From Verrucomicrobiota bacterium (GTDB taxonomy: Bacteria > Verrucomicrobiota > Verrucomicrobiia > Opitutales > Opitutaceae), in assembly GCA_028293565.1 (NCBI GenBank), contig JAQGON010000101.1, positions 1 to 43,761 on the forward strand: 43,761 nucleotides of DNA, in the 5' to 3' direction. Of the stretch, positions 25,637-34,378 are shown piece by piece. A program made the translations under genes and the position numbers. Under the pieces are notes generated by a model that was not told the DNA's origin, did not search any database, and worked only from the letters and a program-made list of their open reading frames with translations. Every line of letters starts with the position of its first letter. Position 1 is the first letter of the stretch.

Positions 25637-26269
25637 TCAGGCTTTCGCCCGCCGCGCGGCCGGGGAGCGGTCGGGAAACATGTCGAGCTGCGCGTCCTTG
25701 AGCAGGTCGTAGTTCTTCAGGATGCGCATGACCTGGAGCATGTCGCTCTTGGTGTAGTTCTGGTTGATTTCAATCTTGTCGAGAATGTCGAGGAGCATGG
25801 CGCGGAAGGAAATGATGGCGTCGACCCCGTGGGTCTTCAGGAGCTCGACGCTCTGCGAGCGAAACGGCTCCGCGGTCGGCAGGCTCGGCAGCACGAGAAT
25901 CTTGGTCAGCGCCGCGCCGCTCGCATCCGGCGCCTCCGGCGGGAAAAAACCCGCCGCCTCCCGGACCACCTTTTCCTCGAGAAACCGGAAGATCTCCGGG
26001 CTGCTGCGAAGCATCGTCGGCGTGAAGACGCCGGTATGCCAGCCCTTCACCGCAACGACCGCCTTCTGGATGTACGCCAGCTCGCTCGAAAAAAGGAAAA
26101 AATCCGGCCGCCGCGAGCCGCGCTGCCACCCCGGGTTGTAGACGACGAGGTCGATCTCCTCCTCCCCCGTCTTCCGCCGCGCCTGCACCTGGTACTTGCG
26201 CGCCTGGCGCACGAGAAACCCGTTCTGCTCGAAGTACTCGCGGACAATGCCTTCATCGATCGCCGACAT
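25637..26269 (-). CDS. Conserved-looking protein of unknown function
   Basis: 210 residues, no signal peptide, no membrane segment. I do not recognise the family. The first half, VREYFEQNGFLVRQARKYQ then EEEIDLVVYNPGWQRGSRRPDFFLFSS and KAVVAVKGWHTGVFTP, has a helix, then a strand ending in an acidic EIDLVV, then a strand ending in VAVKGW; this order is reminiscent of PD-(D/E)XK nuclease folds, although the expected glutamate two residues before the lysine is valine. The C-terminal half is helical (NQNYTKSDMLQVMRILKNYDLL). It is tightly linked to lpxA (4 bases) and 66 bases from aroB, so it is expressed with housekeeping genes. Confidence 0.75.
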   Translation of the reverse strand: MSAIDEGIVREYFEQNGFLVRQARKYQVQARRKTGEEEIDLVVYNPGWQRGSRRPDFFLFSSELAYIQKAVVAVKGWHTGVFTPTMLRSSPEIFRFLEEKVVREAAGFFPPEAPDASGAALTKILVLPSLPTAEPFRSQSVELLKTHGVDAIISFRAMLLDILDKIEINQNYTKSDMLQVMRILKNYDLLKDAQLDMFPDRSPAARRAKA

Positions 26270-26335
26270 GGTGGCGGCACGTTAGGCGTTTGAACCGCGA
26301 TAGCACATCAAATCTTGGCCGGATCCGAACGCGTT

Positions 26336-27421
26336 TCAAACCGCGCCAAGTTCGCGCCAGACCGTTTCGACGAGCTGGGGATCGATGTCCGACCGCGTCT
26401 CGGCGCGGCCGATGGGATTCATCACGACAAACCGCAGGCGGCCCGCGCGGACTTTTTTGTCGTGCTGCATCGAGCCCATCAGCGCCGCGGCCGGCAGCGG
26501 CGCGGCGAGGCGGCCAGGCAGCGCGTGCGCGGCGATCAGGCGGTCGACCCGCGCGACCTCCGCCTCGGCCACGCACCCCAGTTTTCGCGAAAGGCGCGCG
26601 GCCCCCGCCAGCCCGATGGCCACGGCCTCGCCGTGGAGATAAGTCCCGTAGCCGGTGACCTGTTCAATGGCGTGCCCAAACGTGTGGCCGAGGTTCAGCA
26701 GCGCGCGGCCGCCCTCCGGCGACGTCTCGCGTTCGTCGGCGCGGACGATCGCAGCCTTCATCTCGCAACAGCGGCGGACGACGCCCGCCAGCTCCGGGCT
26801 GCGCACGGTCAGGGGCGATTTCTCAAGCTGGTCGCACAGCGCCGCGTCGCCGAGGAGACCGTACTTGATGACCTCCGCCATCCCGGCCGCGAACTCGCGC
26901 GCCGGGAGCGTCTGCAGGAAACGGGGCGCGATCCGGACCGCCCGCGGATGATGAAAGGCGCCGACAAGATTTTTCCCGGCGGACAGATTCAGCCCGGTCT
27001 TGCCTCCGACCGAGCTGTCGACCATCGCGAGCAGCGTCGTGGGAATCTGCACATAATCGATCCCGCGGAGATAGCTGGCCGCGGCGAATCCGCCGAGATC
27101 GCCGACGACTCCGCCGCCGAGGACCCAGAGCACGCCTTGGCGCGTGAGTTTGTTTTCCGCGAGGAAATCGAGCACGCGCCCGTAGGTGGCGAGCGACTTT
27201 GACGATTCGCCGGGCGCGATCCGGAAGCAGGGCACCCCCGCGAACGCCGCCGCGATGAAGTCAGGCTGGGAGCGGGCGACCCCCTCATCGGTGAGGACCG
27301 CCGCGCCGCGGCCCTTTTGGAAATCCTCCGCGATCGCCTGCGAGATCGTCGCCGCCAGTCCATCCGAAAAATCGATGGGATAGCTGCGCGATCCCAATTC
27401 GACGGTGAGGCCGGGTGTCAT
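26336..27421 (-). CDS. aroB: 3-dehydroquinate synthase
   Basis: Second step of the shikimate pathway; NAD- and metal-dependent conversion of DAHP to 3-dehydroquinate. Motifs: VLGGGVVGDLGGFAAASYLRG (NAD and substrate site), PTTLLAMVDSSVGGKTG, KNLVGAFHHP, EVIKYGLL, and the zinc histidines in LNLGHTFGHAIEQ and YLHGEAVAIG. The length of 361 residues is typical. The frame remains open upstream to 27640, but that part is repeat-derived; the ATG with complement at 27419-27421 is preferred. First gene of the leftward cluster, with the repeat array behind its promoter region. Confidence 0.95.
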   Translation of the reverse strand: MTPGLTVELGSRSYPIDFSDGLAATISQAIAEDFQKGRGAAVLTDEGVARSQPDFIAAAFAGVPCFRIAPGESSKSLATYGRVLDFLAENKLTRQGVLWVLGGGVVGDLGGFAAASYLRGIDYVQIPTTLLAMVDSSVGGKTGLNLSAGKNLVGAFHHPRAVRIAPRFLQTLPAREFAAGMAEVIKYGLLGDAALCDQLEKSPLTVRSPELAGVVRRCCEMKAAIVRADERETSPEGGRALLNLGHTFGHAIEQVTGYGTYLHGEAVAIGLAGAARLSRKLGCVAEAEVARVDRLIAAHALPGRLAAPLPAAALMGSMQHDKKVRAGRLRFVVMNPIGRAETRSDIDPQLVETVWRELGAV

Positions 27422-27490
27422 CGAGCGGTTTAAAACCACCGTCCCGCAGGGGTCAACGTCCGTCGGGCTTCGCGGGGCGCGACTCGCCCC

Positions 27491-27772
27491 AGGTGGAACG
27501 CATTGTCGCAGACCCTGAGCTCGTCGAACGGGCCTCAATGCGTTGGCCGCTCCGTTGACGCCAAAGGACGAACTCGACTCTCCAGCGCGTTGAGGGCAAC
27601 GCGCTCCACCTTCCGATCCGGGTGGAACGCATTGCCCCAATGCGTTGGCCGCTCCGTTGACGTTTCAAGTGGGCTCAACTCTCCCGCGCATTGGACCAAT
27701 GCGTGGGCCGCTCCGTCGGTCTTCCAAGCCTGCTCGACTCTCCAGCGCGTTGAGGGCAACGCGCTCCACCTT
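27491..27772. repeat. Array of CAACGCGCTCCACC-type palindromic repeats
   Basis: Fills most of the 397-base divergent gap between aroB and xylA. Two identical 40-base blocks at 27573-27612 and 27733-27772 each contain the palindrome CCAGCGCGTTG-AGGG-CAACGCGCTCC. Two identical 25-base blocks (CAATGCGTTGGCCGCTCCG...) stand at 27536-27560 and 27638-27662. A/T-variant units GGTGGAACGCATTG alternate with them. All frames give low-complexity peptides, and no gene is called. The promoters of aroB and xylA must lie within or beside the array. Confidence 0.88.
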
Positions 27773-27818
27773 TTCCGCTGGTTCCGCCCCAAGGGCGGGT
27801 CTACCTTCGCGACCCCTC

Positions 27819-29144
27819 ATGAAAAAAGCCAAGTCGCATTTCCTCAGAATCCGCCGCATCGCGTTCGAAGGACCCCGCACGAACAACCCCCTCGCGTTCC
27901 GTCACTACAACCCGGACGAGATCGTCGACGGCAAGACGATGTCGGCGCACCTGCGTTTTTCGATCGCGTACTGGCATTCGTTCCGCGGCGTGGGCGCCGA
28001 TCCGTTCGGCCCCGGCACGATCCAGCGTCCCTGGGAAGCGGGCAAGGATCCGATCTCGATCGCGAAAAACCGGATGGATGCGGCGTTCGAGTTTTTCCAG
28101 AAGATCCGCGTCCCGTTCTATTGCTTTCACGACCGCGATATCGCCCCCGAGGGGCGCACGCTCGCTGAGTCGAACCGAAATCTCGACCGGCTGGTCGACC
28201 ATGCCAAGGCGCTCCAGCGCGCCACGGGCGTGAAACTGCTCTGGGGCACGGCGAACCTGTTCTCGAACCGGCGCTACATGTGCGGCGCGGCGACGAATCC
28301 CGACGCGCACGTGTTCGCCTACGCGGCGGCGCAGGTGAAGAAGGCGATCGACGTCACGAAGGAACTCGGCGGACAGAACTACGTCTTCTGGGGCGGCCGG
28401 GAAGGTTACGAGACGCTCCTCAACACCAACCTCAAGCGGGAGCAGGACCATCTCGCGGCGTTCCTCCACATGGCGGTGGATTACGCGAAGAGCATCGGCT
28501 TCAAGGGACAGTTCCTGATCGAGCCCAAGCCGAAGGAGCCGACGAAGCACCAGTACGATTTCGACGTCGCGAGCGGCGTCGCGTTCCTGCGCACGTACGG
28601 GCTCGAAAAATTCCTCAAGTTCAACATCGAGACCAACCACGCCACGCTCGCGGGGCATTCGTTCCAGCACGAGATCGAGGTCGCCGCCGCGCACGGGATG
28701 CTCGGCTCGATCGACGCCAACGCGGGCGACGAACTGCTCGGCTGGGACACGGACCAGTTCAACACCAACGTGAAGGAGCTCTCGCTCGCCATGGTGTCGG
28801 TGCTGCGCGCGGGCGGGCTCGGATCGGGTGGCTTGAACTTCGACGCCAAACTGCGCCGTCCGAGCATCGATCCCGAAGACCTCTTCCACGCCCATATCGG
28901 CGGCATGGACGCCTATGCGCTGGCGTTCAAGATCGCGCGGCGGATCGTCGCCGACGGCAAATTCTCGGGCTTCCTTGAGGAGCGCTACGCCAGCTACGAT
29001 TCCGGATTCGGCCGTGACATCGAAAAACAGCGCGTCGGGTTCCGCGAACTGAACCAGCTCGTCCTCCGGAAGCTCGGCGAGCCCAAGCCGCGCTCCGGCA
29101 AGCAGGAATACCTCGAGAACCTGCTGAATTCGTACCTGCACTGA
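27819..29144 (+). CDS. xylA: Xylose isomerase
   Basis: Interconverts xylose and xylulose (and glucose and fructose) with divalent metals. The 441-residue length and the N-terminus [21 protein letters not shown] are those of class II XylA. Catalytic His104 and Asp107 lie in [10 protein letters not shown]. The signature [17 protein letters not shown] and the metal-site segments [33 protein letters not shown] and [18 protein letters not shown] are all intact. The start is the ATG at 27819; the longer open frame from 27645 is repeat sequence. No xylulokinase or xylose regulator is adjacent. Confidence 0.96.
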   Translation: MKKAKSHFLRIRRIAFEGPRTNNPLAFRHYNPDEIVDGKTMSAHLRFSIAYWHSFRGVGADPFGPGTIQRPWEAGKDPISIAKNRMDAAFEFFQKIRVPFYCFHDRDIAPEGRTLAESNRNLDRLVDHAKALQRATGVKLLWGTANLFSNRRYMCGAATNPDAHVFAYAAAQVKKAIDVTKELGGQNYVFWGGREGYETLLNTNLKREQDHLAAFLHMAVDYAKSIGFKGQFLIEPKPKEPTKHQYDFDVASGVAFLRTYGLEKFLKFNIETNHATLAGHSFQHEIEVAAAHGMLGSIDANAGDELLGWDTDQFNTNVKELSLAMVSVLRAGGLGSGGLNFDAKLRRPSIDPEDLFHAHIGGMDAYALAFKIARRIVADGKFSGFLEERYASYDSGFGRDIEKQRVGFRELNQLVLRKLGEPKPRSGKQEYLENLLNSYLH

Positions 29145-29231
29145 GTCGCGCCGGCGAGCCCCGCGGCTTGCCGCACGGGGAAAACCCTCCACTGTCCGTC
29201 ACCGCCGACGCTCCCCGGCGTCTTCGTCCCG

Positions 29232-29645
29232 ATGAACAAGTTTTTCCTCCTCCTGCTCGCGTGTGTGCTCGTGCAGGGCTGCTCGTCGCTTTCGACGCAT
29301 CGCGAGCCCGCGCTGGGCAAGCTCAAGCGCATCTATGTCGAGCACCTGCTGACCGACGATTACCGCACCGATCAAAACATCGTCGCCGAGCTGAAACGGC
29401 TCGGCTATGATGCCTCCTGCGGCCCGCTCACCATGATGCCCGACGGCGTGGACGCGGTGCTCACCTACCGCCAGCGCTCGCAGTGGGATTTCAAGAGCTA
29501 CCTGATCGAGCTCAGCGTGGAGGTGAAAGGGAGTTTCGATGGAAAAGTCCTCGCGACGGGCCGTTATTACCAGCCGTCGATCCGCACCAAATCTCCCGAG
29601 GAAACGGTCCGCGCCGTCATCGATCCGCTTTTCAAGCCCCGGTGA
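29232..29645 (+). CDS. Small lipoprotein of unknown function
   Basis: 137 residues. The N-terminus FFLLLLACVLVQGCSS is a lipoprotein signal with the likely lipidated cysteine in VQGC. The mature part, LGKLKRIYVEHLLTDDYRTDQNIVAELKRLG and GVDAVLTYRQRSQWDFKSYLIELSVEVKG, has an alpha-beta pattern similar to small outer-membrane lipoproteins that accompany envelope machines, but I cannot assign a family. It is convergent with pldA, with a hairpin between. Confidence 0.82.
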   Translation: MNKFFLLLLACVLVQGCSSLSTHREPALGKLKRIYVEHLLTDDYRTDQNIVAELKRLGYDASCGPLTMMPDGVDAVLTYRQRSQWDFKSYLIELSVEVKGSFDGKVLATGRYYQPSIRTKSPEETVRAVIDPLFKPR

Positions 29646-29647
29646 GC

Positions 29648-29667
29648 GGCCGCCCCGCCGGGCGGCC
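29648..29667. terminator. GC-rich hairpin between convergent genes (possible terminator)
   Basis: A perfect 8-bp stem, GGCCGCCC-CGCC-GGGCGGCC, two bases after the stop of the lipoprotein gene and 15 bases before that of pldA. It lacks a T-run on either strand, so intrinsic termination would be weak; it could instead protect mRNA ends. Confidence 0.4.
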
Positions 29668-29682
29668 CGCAGCGGGTTCCGC

Positions 29683-30885
29683 CTATCGTGTGAGCATATA
29701 CCCCACCCGCACCTGGTCATCCCGCCGGCGGTTGTAATCCAGCAGGCTCTCGCCCCAGCCGTTGAAGTACTGGAGCTGCAGATATCCGCCGACGTTCGGC
29801 ATGATTGGCACCTGGCGCAACGGCCACGTCACGTTGACTTCGCCGCTGCCATAACCGGTCCCGTTCCCCTTGCGGAGCAGCGCGCTCACCTGGACGCCCT
29901 TGTCCTTCCCGAACGTCAGCAGGTATTCGATATTGCCGCGATAACGCGCCACATCGCCGTTCTCGTCCTTGTTCAAATAGGCGATAAATTTCGGCGCAAA
30001 CGTCAGCTGCCAGTTTCCGTTCACCGCCCAGACCGCCGTCGGCGTCGCATAGACCGTGTTGAGGCTGCGCGAATCCGTCGTGCCCTTGCCGTTCGACTCA
30101 TGCTGCATGCCCATCTGCACGCCGAAGCGCGACAGCCAGGAGGGTTTGAATTTCGCGGACTCGAGATAATAAAACAGCGTGGGCTTGTAGCTCGTGTCGT
30201 AGAACGGCTTGGAGGGCGCGGACAAATCCCACAGCGAGGTCTGCGTGTAGCCGAGGTAAAGCGAGCGCCACCACTGCGGCTCGTTGGTGTTCGGCCCGAC
30301 GAGAAGGTACTTGAAGCTGAACTGGAACCGCGCGTTCAACCCGCCCCGGTTTCCCACGGCAAAATAGTTCGGCTCATAACTGGAAACGTGTCGGCGCATC
30401 GTTTCCCAGTCCGTCATCAGGTCGACGTCGTCGCCCCTCTTGTCGGCCGCCGCCTCCGCCGCCTCCACCGCCCTGGGCGTGGATTGCACAATCTGCGCGG
30501 GACGCACGGCGAACATCACGGCATTCGTGTGCAGCTCCGTCAGGCGCAGCGACACGGTGCCCTCGACCGTGTCCGGAATGACGACCGCGATCTCGAACTT
30601 CGCAAAGCTCATCGGCGCCACCAGGATCGTGTCTCCCGGCGCGCGGCCGACCGCCACCACCGGCAGCTCGCGCTGCTCGCTCGCGCTCGCCAGCGCGGCT
30701 TTCATCTCGGCGGGAACCTTGAACTCGAACGCCGATGACGACGGATTGTTGAGGTAGATGCCGAGGGTCAGGGTCCGTCCCGCCGGAACTTCTCCTCCCG
30801 GCGGCACGAGCAGCGTCTCGGCCGCGGCGTGAGCCGCCGCGATCTTGACCAGCGACAGCAACGCCAGGAGGAGGAATTTGTTCAT
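29683..30885 (-). CDS. pldA: Outer membrane phospholipase A with N-terminal extra domain
   Basis: Outer-membrane beta-barrel phospholipase. The barrel part (about residues 155-400) contains the active site GMQHESNGKG with His262 and Ser264, and Asn276 in RSLNTVY, matching His142, Ser144 and Asn156 of E. coli PldA in spacing. LQYFNGWGESLLDYN near the C-terminus is also family-typical, as is the final aromatic-rich strand. After the signal peptide (LLLALLSLVKIAAAHA) there is a domain of about 130 residues, VPPGGEVPAGRTLTLGIYLNN..., beta-sandwich-like, that is absent from the 289-residue E. coli enzyme. The family is activated by dimerisation and calcium when membrane asymmetry is lost. Confidence 0.9.
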   Translation of the reverse strand: MNKFLLLALLSLVKIAAAHAAAETLLVPPGGEVPAGRTLTLGIYLNNPSSSAFEFKVPAEMKAALASASEQRELPVVAVGRAPGDTILVAPMSFAKFEIAVVIPDTVEGTVSLRLTELHTNAVMFAVRPAQIVQSTPRAVEAAEAAADKRGDDVDLMTDWETMRRHVSSYEPNYFAVGNRGGLNARFQFSFKYLLVGPNTNEPQWWRSLYLGYTQTSLWDLSAPSKPFYDTSYKPTLFYYLESAKFKPSWLSRFGVQMGMQHESNGKGTTDSRSLNTVYATPTAVWAVNGNWQLTFAPKFIAYLNKDENGDVARYRGNIEYLLTFGKDKGVQVSALLRKGNGTGYGSGEVNVTWPLRQVPIMPNVGGYLQLQYFNGWGESLLDYNRRRDDQVRVGYMLTR

Positions 30886-30993
30886 CAGCTCATGGAGTGA
30901 CCTTCAAATCGCGCGGAGGTTACACCCCGCCCGCAACCACACCCGATTTGGGCTTTGCCGGGAACGCGCCGACCGCCAAGCTCCGCCGCCAAC

Positions 30994-32514
30994 ATGAGTT
31001 CCACCCCTGGCTCTTTGCTTCCGACCGACCTCACGGCGGTGCCGCTGACCGATCCGATTCATTCCGGCGGGATCGGCGGACATCCGCGGGGCCTGACCAC
31101 GCTTTTTTTCACGGAGATGTGGGAGCGCTTCAGCTACTATGGCATGCGCGCGCTGCTGACGCTGTTCATGGTGACGGCGGCGGCGCGGGGTGGGCTCGAG
31201 TTCGACACGAAAAAAGCCGCGGCCATCTACGGCACGTACACGATGAGCGTCTACCTGCTCTCGATCCTGGGCGGCTTCATCGCGGACAATTTCATCGGCG
31301 CGCGCCGTGCGGTGCTGTGCGGCGGGATCGTCATTGCGTGCGGGCATTTCGCGATGGCCTTCGGCTCGCAGGCCACGTTCTTCGGCGGGCTGGTGCTGAT
31401 CGCGCTCGGGACCGGCCTGTTGAAACCGAACATCTCGACGATGGTGGGCAGTCTCTACCGCCCCGCCGACGAACGCCGCGACGCGGGATTCTCGATTTTC
31501 TACATGGGGATCAATCTCGGCGCCTTTCTCGCGCCGCTGATCACGGGTTATCTCGCCCAGAGCGCCGGTTGGAAAACGCAGCTCGCGGCCTGGGGCTTGA
31601 ACCCGCTGCACAGCTGGCACTGGGGATTCGCCGCGGCGGGCGTGGGCATGACCCTCGGCCTCATCGTTTACGTGGCGCAGCGCGGCCGGCTCGCGCATGT
31701 GGGCCTGGCCCCCGCCGACGGCGCGCGCCCGTGGAAGAAGCTCGGGCTCGTCGGCCTCGCCTCGCTCGCGCTGATCGCGACGATGTATGCCAGCGACGAC
31801 CATCCGAAGATCATCCTCGCGGTTTTCGCGCTCCAGGTCGTTGCCGTCCTGGGCTTCGCCTTCCGCCCCGGCCAGGACAGCAAGCGGATCGCGGCCATCC
31901 TCGTCTTCTTCATCGCGGCGGAGATCTTCTGGGCGATCTTTGAGCAGAGCGGCTCGTCGATCACGCTCTTCGCCGACCGCCTCACGCGCAACGAGGCCTT
32001 CGGGCATTCGTTCCCCTCGTCCTGGTGGCAATCGGTCAACTCGATCTGGGTGATCCTGCTCGCGCCGGTCTTTGCCTTCATGTGGATCCGCCTCGGCCCG
32101 AGGCAGCCGTCGAGCCCGCTGAAATTCGTGCTCGGCCTGCTGTTCGTCGCGCTGTCGTTCGTGCTGATGGTGCCCGCAGCCAGGCTCACGGCCGAAGGCC
32201 GGGTCGGTCCCTTCTGGCTCGTCGGCCTCTATTTCCTCCAGACCGTGGGCGAGATGCTGCTGAGTCCCGTCGGCCTGAGCACGATGACCAAGCTCGCGCC
32301 GCAGCGCCTGGTCGGCCTCGTGATGGGCATCTGGTTTCTCGCCGCCGCGCTCGGCAACAAGCTCGCGGGCGCGCTCGCCGGCGAATTCAAGAGCGAGAGC
32401 GCCGCGGAGCTCACCACGTTCTTCTGGCATCAGGCCATCGGCGTCGGGCTCTGCGCGCTCGCGCTCTTCGCCCTCGTGCCGTGGGTCCGGCGCCTCATGG
32501 GCGGCGTGAGATAA
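30994..32514 (+). CDS. Proton-dependent oligopeptide transporter (POT/PTR family)
   Basis: A 506-residue membrane protein of about 12-14 hydrophobic segments. It opens with the POT signature EMWERFSYYGMRALL (residues 41-55), containing the ExxER motif needed for proton coupling, followed by GGFIADNFIGARRAV and GTGLLKPNISTMVG, which match the PTR2 signatures. It imports di- or tripeptides with protons across the inner membrane. The ATG at 30994 is chosen; upstream in-frame codons (to 30955) are not conserved-looking. It lies 12 bases before the SMR gene and is divergent from pldA. Confidence 0.93.
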   Translation: MSSTPGSLLPTDLTAVPLTDPIHSGGIGGHPRGLTTLFFTEMWERFSYYGMRALLTLFMVTAAARGGLEFDTKKAAAIYGTYTMSVYLLSILGGFIADNFIGARRAVLCGGIVIACGHFAMAFGSQATFFGGLVLIALGTGLLKPNISTMVGSLYRPADERRDAGFSIFYMGINLGAFLAPLITGYLAQSAGWKTQLAAWGLNPLHSWHWGFAAAGVGMTLGLIVYVAQRGRLAHVGLAPADGARPWKKLGLVGLASLALIATMYASDDHPKIILAVFALQVVAVLGFAFRPGQDSKRIAAILVFFIAAEIFWAIFEQSGSSITLFADRLTRNEAFGHSFPSSWWQSVNSIWVILLAPVFAFMWIRLGPRQPSSPLKFVLGLLFVALSFVLMVPAARLTAEGRVGPFWLVGLYFLQTVGEMLLSPVGLSTMTKLAPQRLVGLVMGIWFLAAALGNKLAGALAGEFKSESAAELTTFFWHQAIGVGLCALALFALVPWVRRLMGGVR

Positions 32515-32526
32515 CGGCCGCTGACG

Positions 32527-32844
32527 ATGCACTGGACGCTCCTGTTCATCGCGGCCGCGCTGGAAATCGTCTGGGCCGTCGGCCTCAAATACACCGAAGG
32601 GTTCACCCGGCCCGGGCCGTCGGTCGTGGTCGGCGCCGCGATGGCCGGGAGCATGTTCCTGCTCGCGCTCGCCGCCCGCGGCCTGCCGATCGGCACCGCT
32701 TACGCCGTCTGGACCGGCATTGGCGCCGCCGGCACCGCGATCGCGGGCATTGTCCTTTTCCACGAGAGCGCCGCCCTGCTCCGCCTCGCCTGCATCGCCC
32801 TGATCGTCACCGGCGTCCTCGGTCTGAAGCTCCTGACGAAATAG
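32527..32844 (+). CDS. sugE: SMR-family exporter, SugE/Gdx type
   Basis: 105 residues and four transmembrane helices, with the conserved membrane glutamate in [20 protein letters not shown] (Glu13). [13 protein letters not shown] is the motif that separates the guanidinium-exporting SugE/Gdx group from EmrE-type drug exporters. Works as an antiparallel dimer exchanging cation for protons. It is only 12 bases after the POT gene, so it shares that transcript; no guanidine riboswitch can fit in the gap. Confidence 0.9.
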   Translation: MHWTLLFIAAALEIVWAVGLKYTEGFTRPGPSVVVGAAMAGSMFLLALAARGLPIGTAYAVWTGIGAAGTAIAGIVLFHESAALLRLACIALIVTGVLGLKLLTK

Positions 32845-32847
32845 CCG

Positions 32848-32870
32848 GTGGCACGGGTCTCCCGACCCGT
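32848..32870. repeat. Degenerate single REP of the CACGGGTC family
   Basis: GTGG followed by CACGGGTC-TCCC-GACCCGT: one REP unit with a changed head and loop, three bases after the sugE stop codon. No partner in opposite orientation is visible within 200 bases. The rest of the gap to 33046 has small hairpins but no gene. Confidence 0.7.
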
Positions 32871-33046
32871 TCCGCTCCGCTCCGCCCGCGAACCAACGCG
32901 AATGTTGGACCGGTCTCAGCCTCCCAGCCTTTGGCAGCAGCCAAGCCAAGGCCACGAGGCCAAATTCGTGCCGCTCCGCATTCCCCCCGCCGCGCCACCC
33001 CTTTTTCACCGTTGCCGCCCGGAATCCCGACCGGCCAACATGCGGC

Positions 33047-33664
33047 ATGCCCGTCCGCTCCTGGTTCGCCACCTCGATCTATCAAGCGCCGCTGCGGGCC
33101 GCTGGATCCGGGCGGTTCAATGCCGAGCTGGCGGACGAATGCCGCCGGCTCCGCGATTACGACGCCGCGGGCCGGCGGTGGTCCGCGAAGAATTATCCCG
33201 GCGGTTACACGAGCTACGCGTCGATGAGCGAGCTGCACCGTTTCTCGAGCACCTTCGGCGGACTGGAAAAGAACCTGCTGGCCCACGTGCGCGCCTTCGG
33301 CCGCGCGCTCGATTTCGATCTGCGGGGGCGCACCGTGCGGATGTCCGACTGCTGGGTGAACATCATGCCGCCGCGCGTCGCGCACTCGCTTCATCTGCAT
33401 CCGCTTTCCTTCGTCAGCGGCACGTATTACGTCGTCACGCCGCGCGGATGCCCCGGCCTGAAATTCGAGGACCCGCGCCTGAGCCGGTTCATGGCCGCCC
33501 CGCCGCGGACGGCCGCCGCCGGCGCCGCCAATCGCGCCCACGTGACTTATCCGGCGAAGGCGGGAGAGGTGATCCTGTTCGAAAGCTGGCTCCGCCACGA
33601 AGTGGCCGCCAACCAATCCGAAGACGAGCGCATCAGCATCAGTTTCAATTTCAGCTGGGCTTGA
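33047..33664 (+). CDS. TIGR02466-type putative 2-oxoglutarate/Fe(II) oxygenase
   Basis: 205 residues. The pattern VNIMPPRVAHSLHLHPLSFVSGTYYV followed by VILFESWLRHEV and DERISISFNFSW matches the TIGR02466 group of double-stranded beta-helix proteins, in which the HxH-like pair and a later histidine bind iron. FxSWLxHxV and RxSISFN are the most diagnostic parts. The substrate is unknown. The ATG at 33047 is used; an ATG at 33040 is out of frame. The next gene starts 48 bases downstream. Confidence 0.82.
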   Translation: MPVRSWFATSIYQAPLRAAGSGRFNAELADECRRLRDYDAAGRRWSAKNYPGGYTSYASMSELHRFSSTFGGLEKNLLAHVRAFGRALDFDLRGRTVRMSDCWVNIMPPRVAHSLHLHPLSFVSGTYYVVTPRGCPGLKFEDPRLSRFMAAPPRTAAAGAANRAHVTYPAKAGEVILFESWLRHEVAANQSEDERISISFNFSWA

Positions 33665-33712
33665 GCGGCTTTGCGGAACAATCCGCCTGCCCAAGCGTCA
33701 CCAGACCCCGCC

Positions 33713-34378
33713 ATGAAAATCCCCCGCTCGATCTGCCTGCCGGCGCTGCCCTTCGCGATCCTCGTCCTGTCGCTCGCCGGCTGCCAATCGCCCGCCGAGC
33801 GCCGCTCGGCCGCAATGGAGGAGGCCCGCCGCTCCGTCCCGGCAATGTCCGCCCAGGAAACATTTTTCGACGGAAGGATCGCCGCCCGCATTTCCCTCGG
33901 AAGTTCCGTGGTGGCGCGCGACGACGAATCCAAGGGCCCCGGCGAAAAGGGCAAGGGCGGTCACGCCGGTGGCGGACGCCACCACGGCGGCGGCGGGCGG
34001 CGTGGAGGTGGCGGCGGCGAATCCATGGGCGGCGAATCGTCCGGCGCCGACGCAGGGAGCTCCGATTCGGGCGGCTCCGAGGATCTCCGGCCGCGTTATG
34101 TCGACAGTCCCATGCCGCCCGCGCTGCTCCAGCTTCGCTTGGAAAACACGTCGGCCGAAGCCGTCACCGTCGAGATCCACGACCTGAATTCCGAGCTCGG
34201 AAACTTTGCGACGCGGCCCGACACCTTCACGATCGAACCCGGCGGCAGCGCCGCGCCGGGCGCGATGAAATCCCTGCTCGGGGTCGATTCGCTGGCGCTC
34301 CCGGTCACGCTCACCCTGCGCGTCAGCGGGAAGCTGGAGACGAAGGTGCTGACCCTGCGCCCCGATCCGCAAAAGTAG
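33713..34378 (+). CDS. Lipoprotein with Gly/His-rich linker
   Basis: 221 residues. The N-terminus PALPFAILVLSLAGCQS is a lipoprotein signal with the LAGC lipobox. Residues of about 70-120 are a low-complexity segment rich in glycine, histidine, serine and arginine (GGGRHHGGGGRRGGGGG), which could bind metal ions or act as a flexible tether. The C-terminal about 90 residues (PPALLQLRLENTSAEAVTVEIHDLNSELGNF...) look like a small beta-sandwich similar to Ig-like modules. Family not recognised. Its TAG stop codon is part of the GTAG head of the REPIN that follows. Confidence 0.8.
   Translation: MKIPRSICLPALPFAILVLSLAGCQSPAERRSAAMEEARRSVPAMSAQETFFDGRIAARISLGSSVVARDDESKGPGEKGKGGHAGGGRHHGGGGRRGGGGGESMGGESSGADAGSSDSGGSEDLRPRYVDSPMPPALLQLRLENTSAEAVTVEIHDLNSELGNFATRPDTFTIEPGGSAAPGAMKSLLGVDSLALPVTLTLRVSGKLETKVLTLRPDPQK

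Noticed and set aside
27491-27772. CRISPR array
   Set aside because: Repeat units differ in length and sequence, are palindromic over their whole length, the spacing is irregular and there are no cas genes.
27453-27886. ORFs in the aroB-xylA gap and N-terminal extensions of aroB and xylA
   Set aside because: The translated sequence is the palindromic repeat array read in different frames; both enzymes have family-consistent starts outside it.
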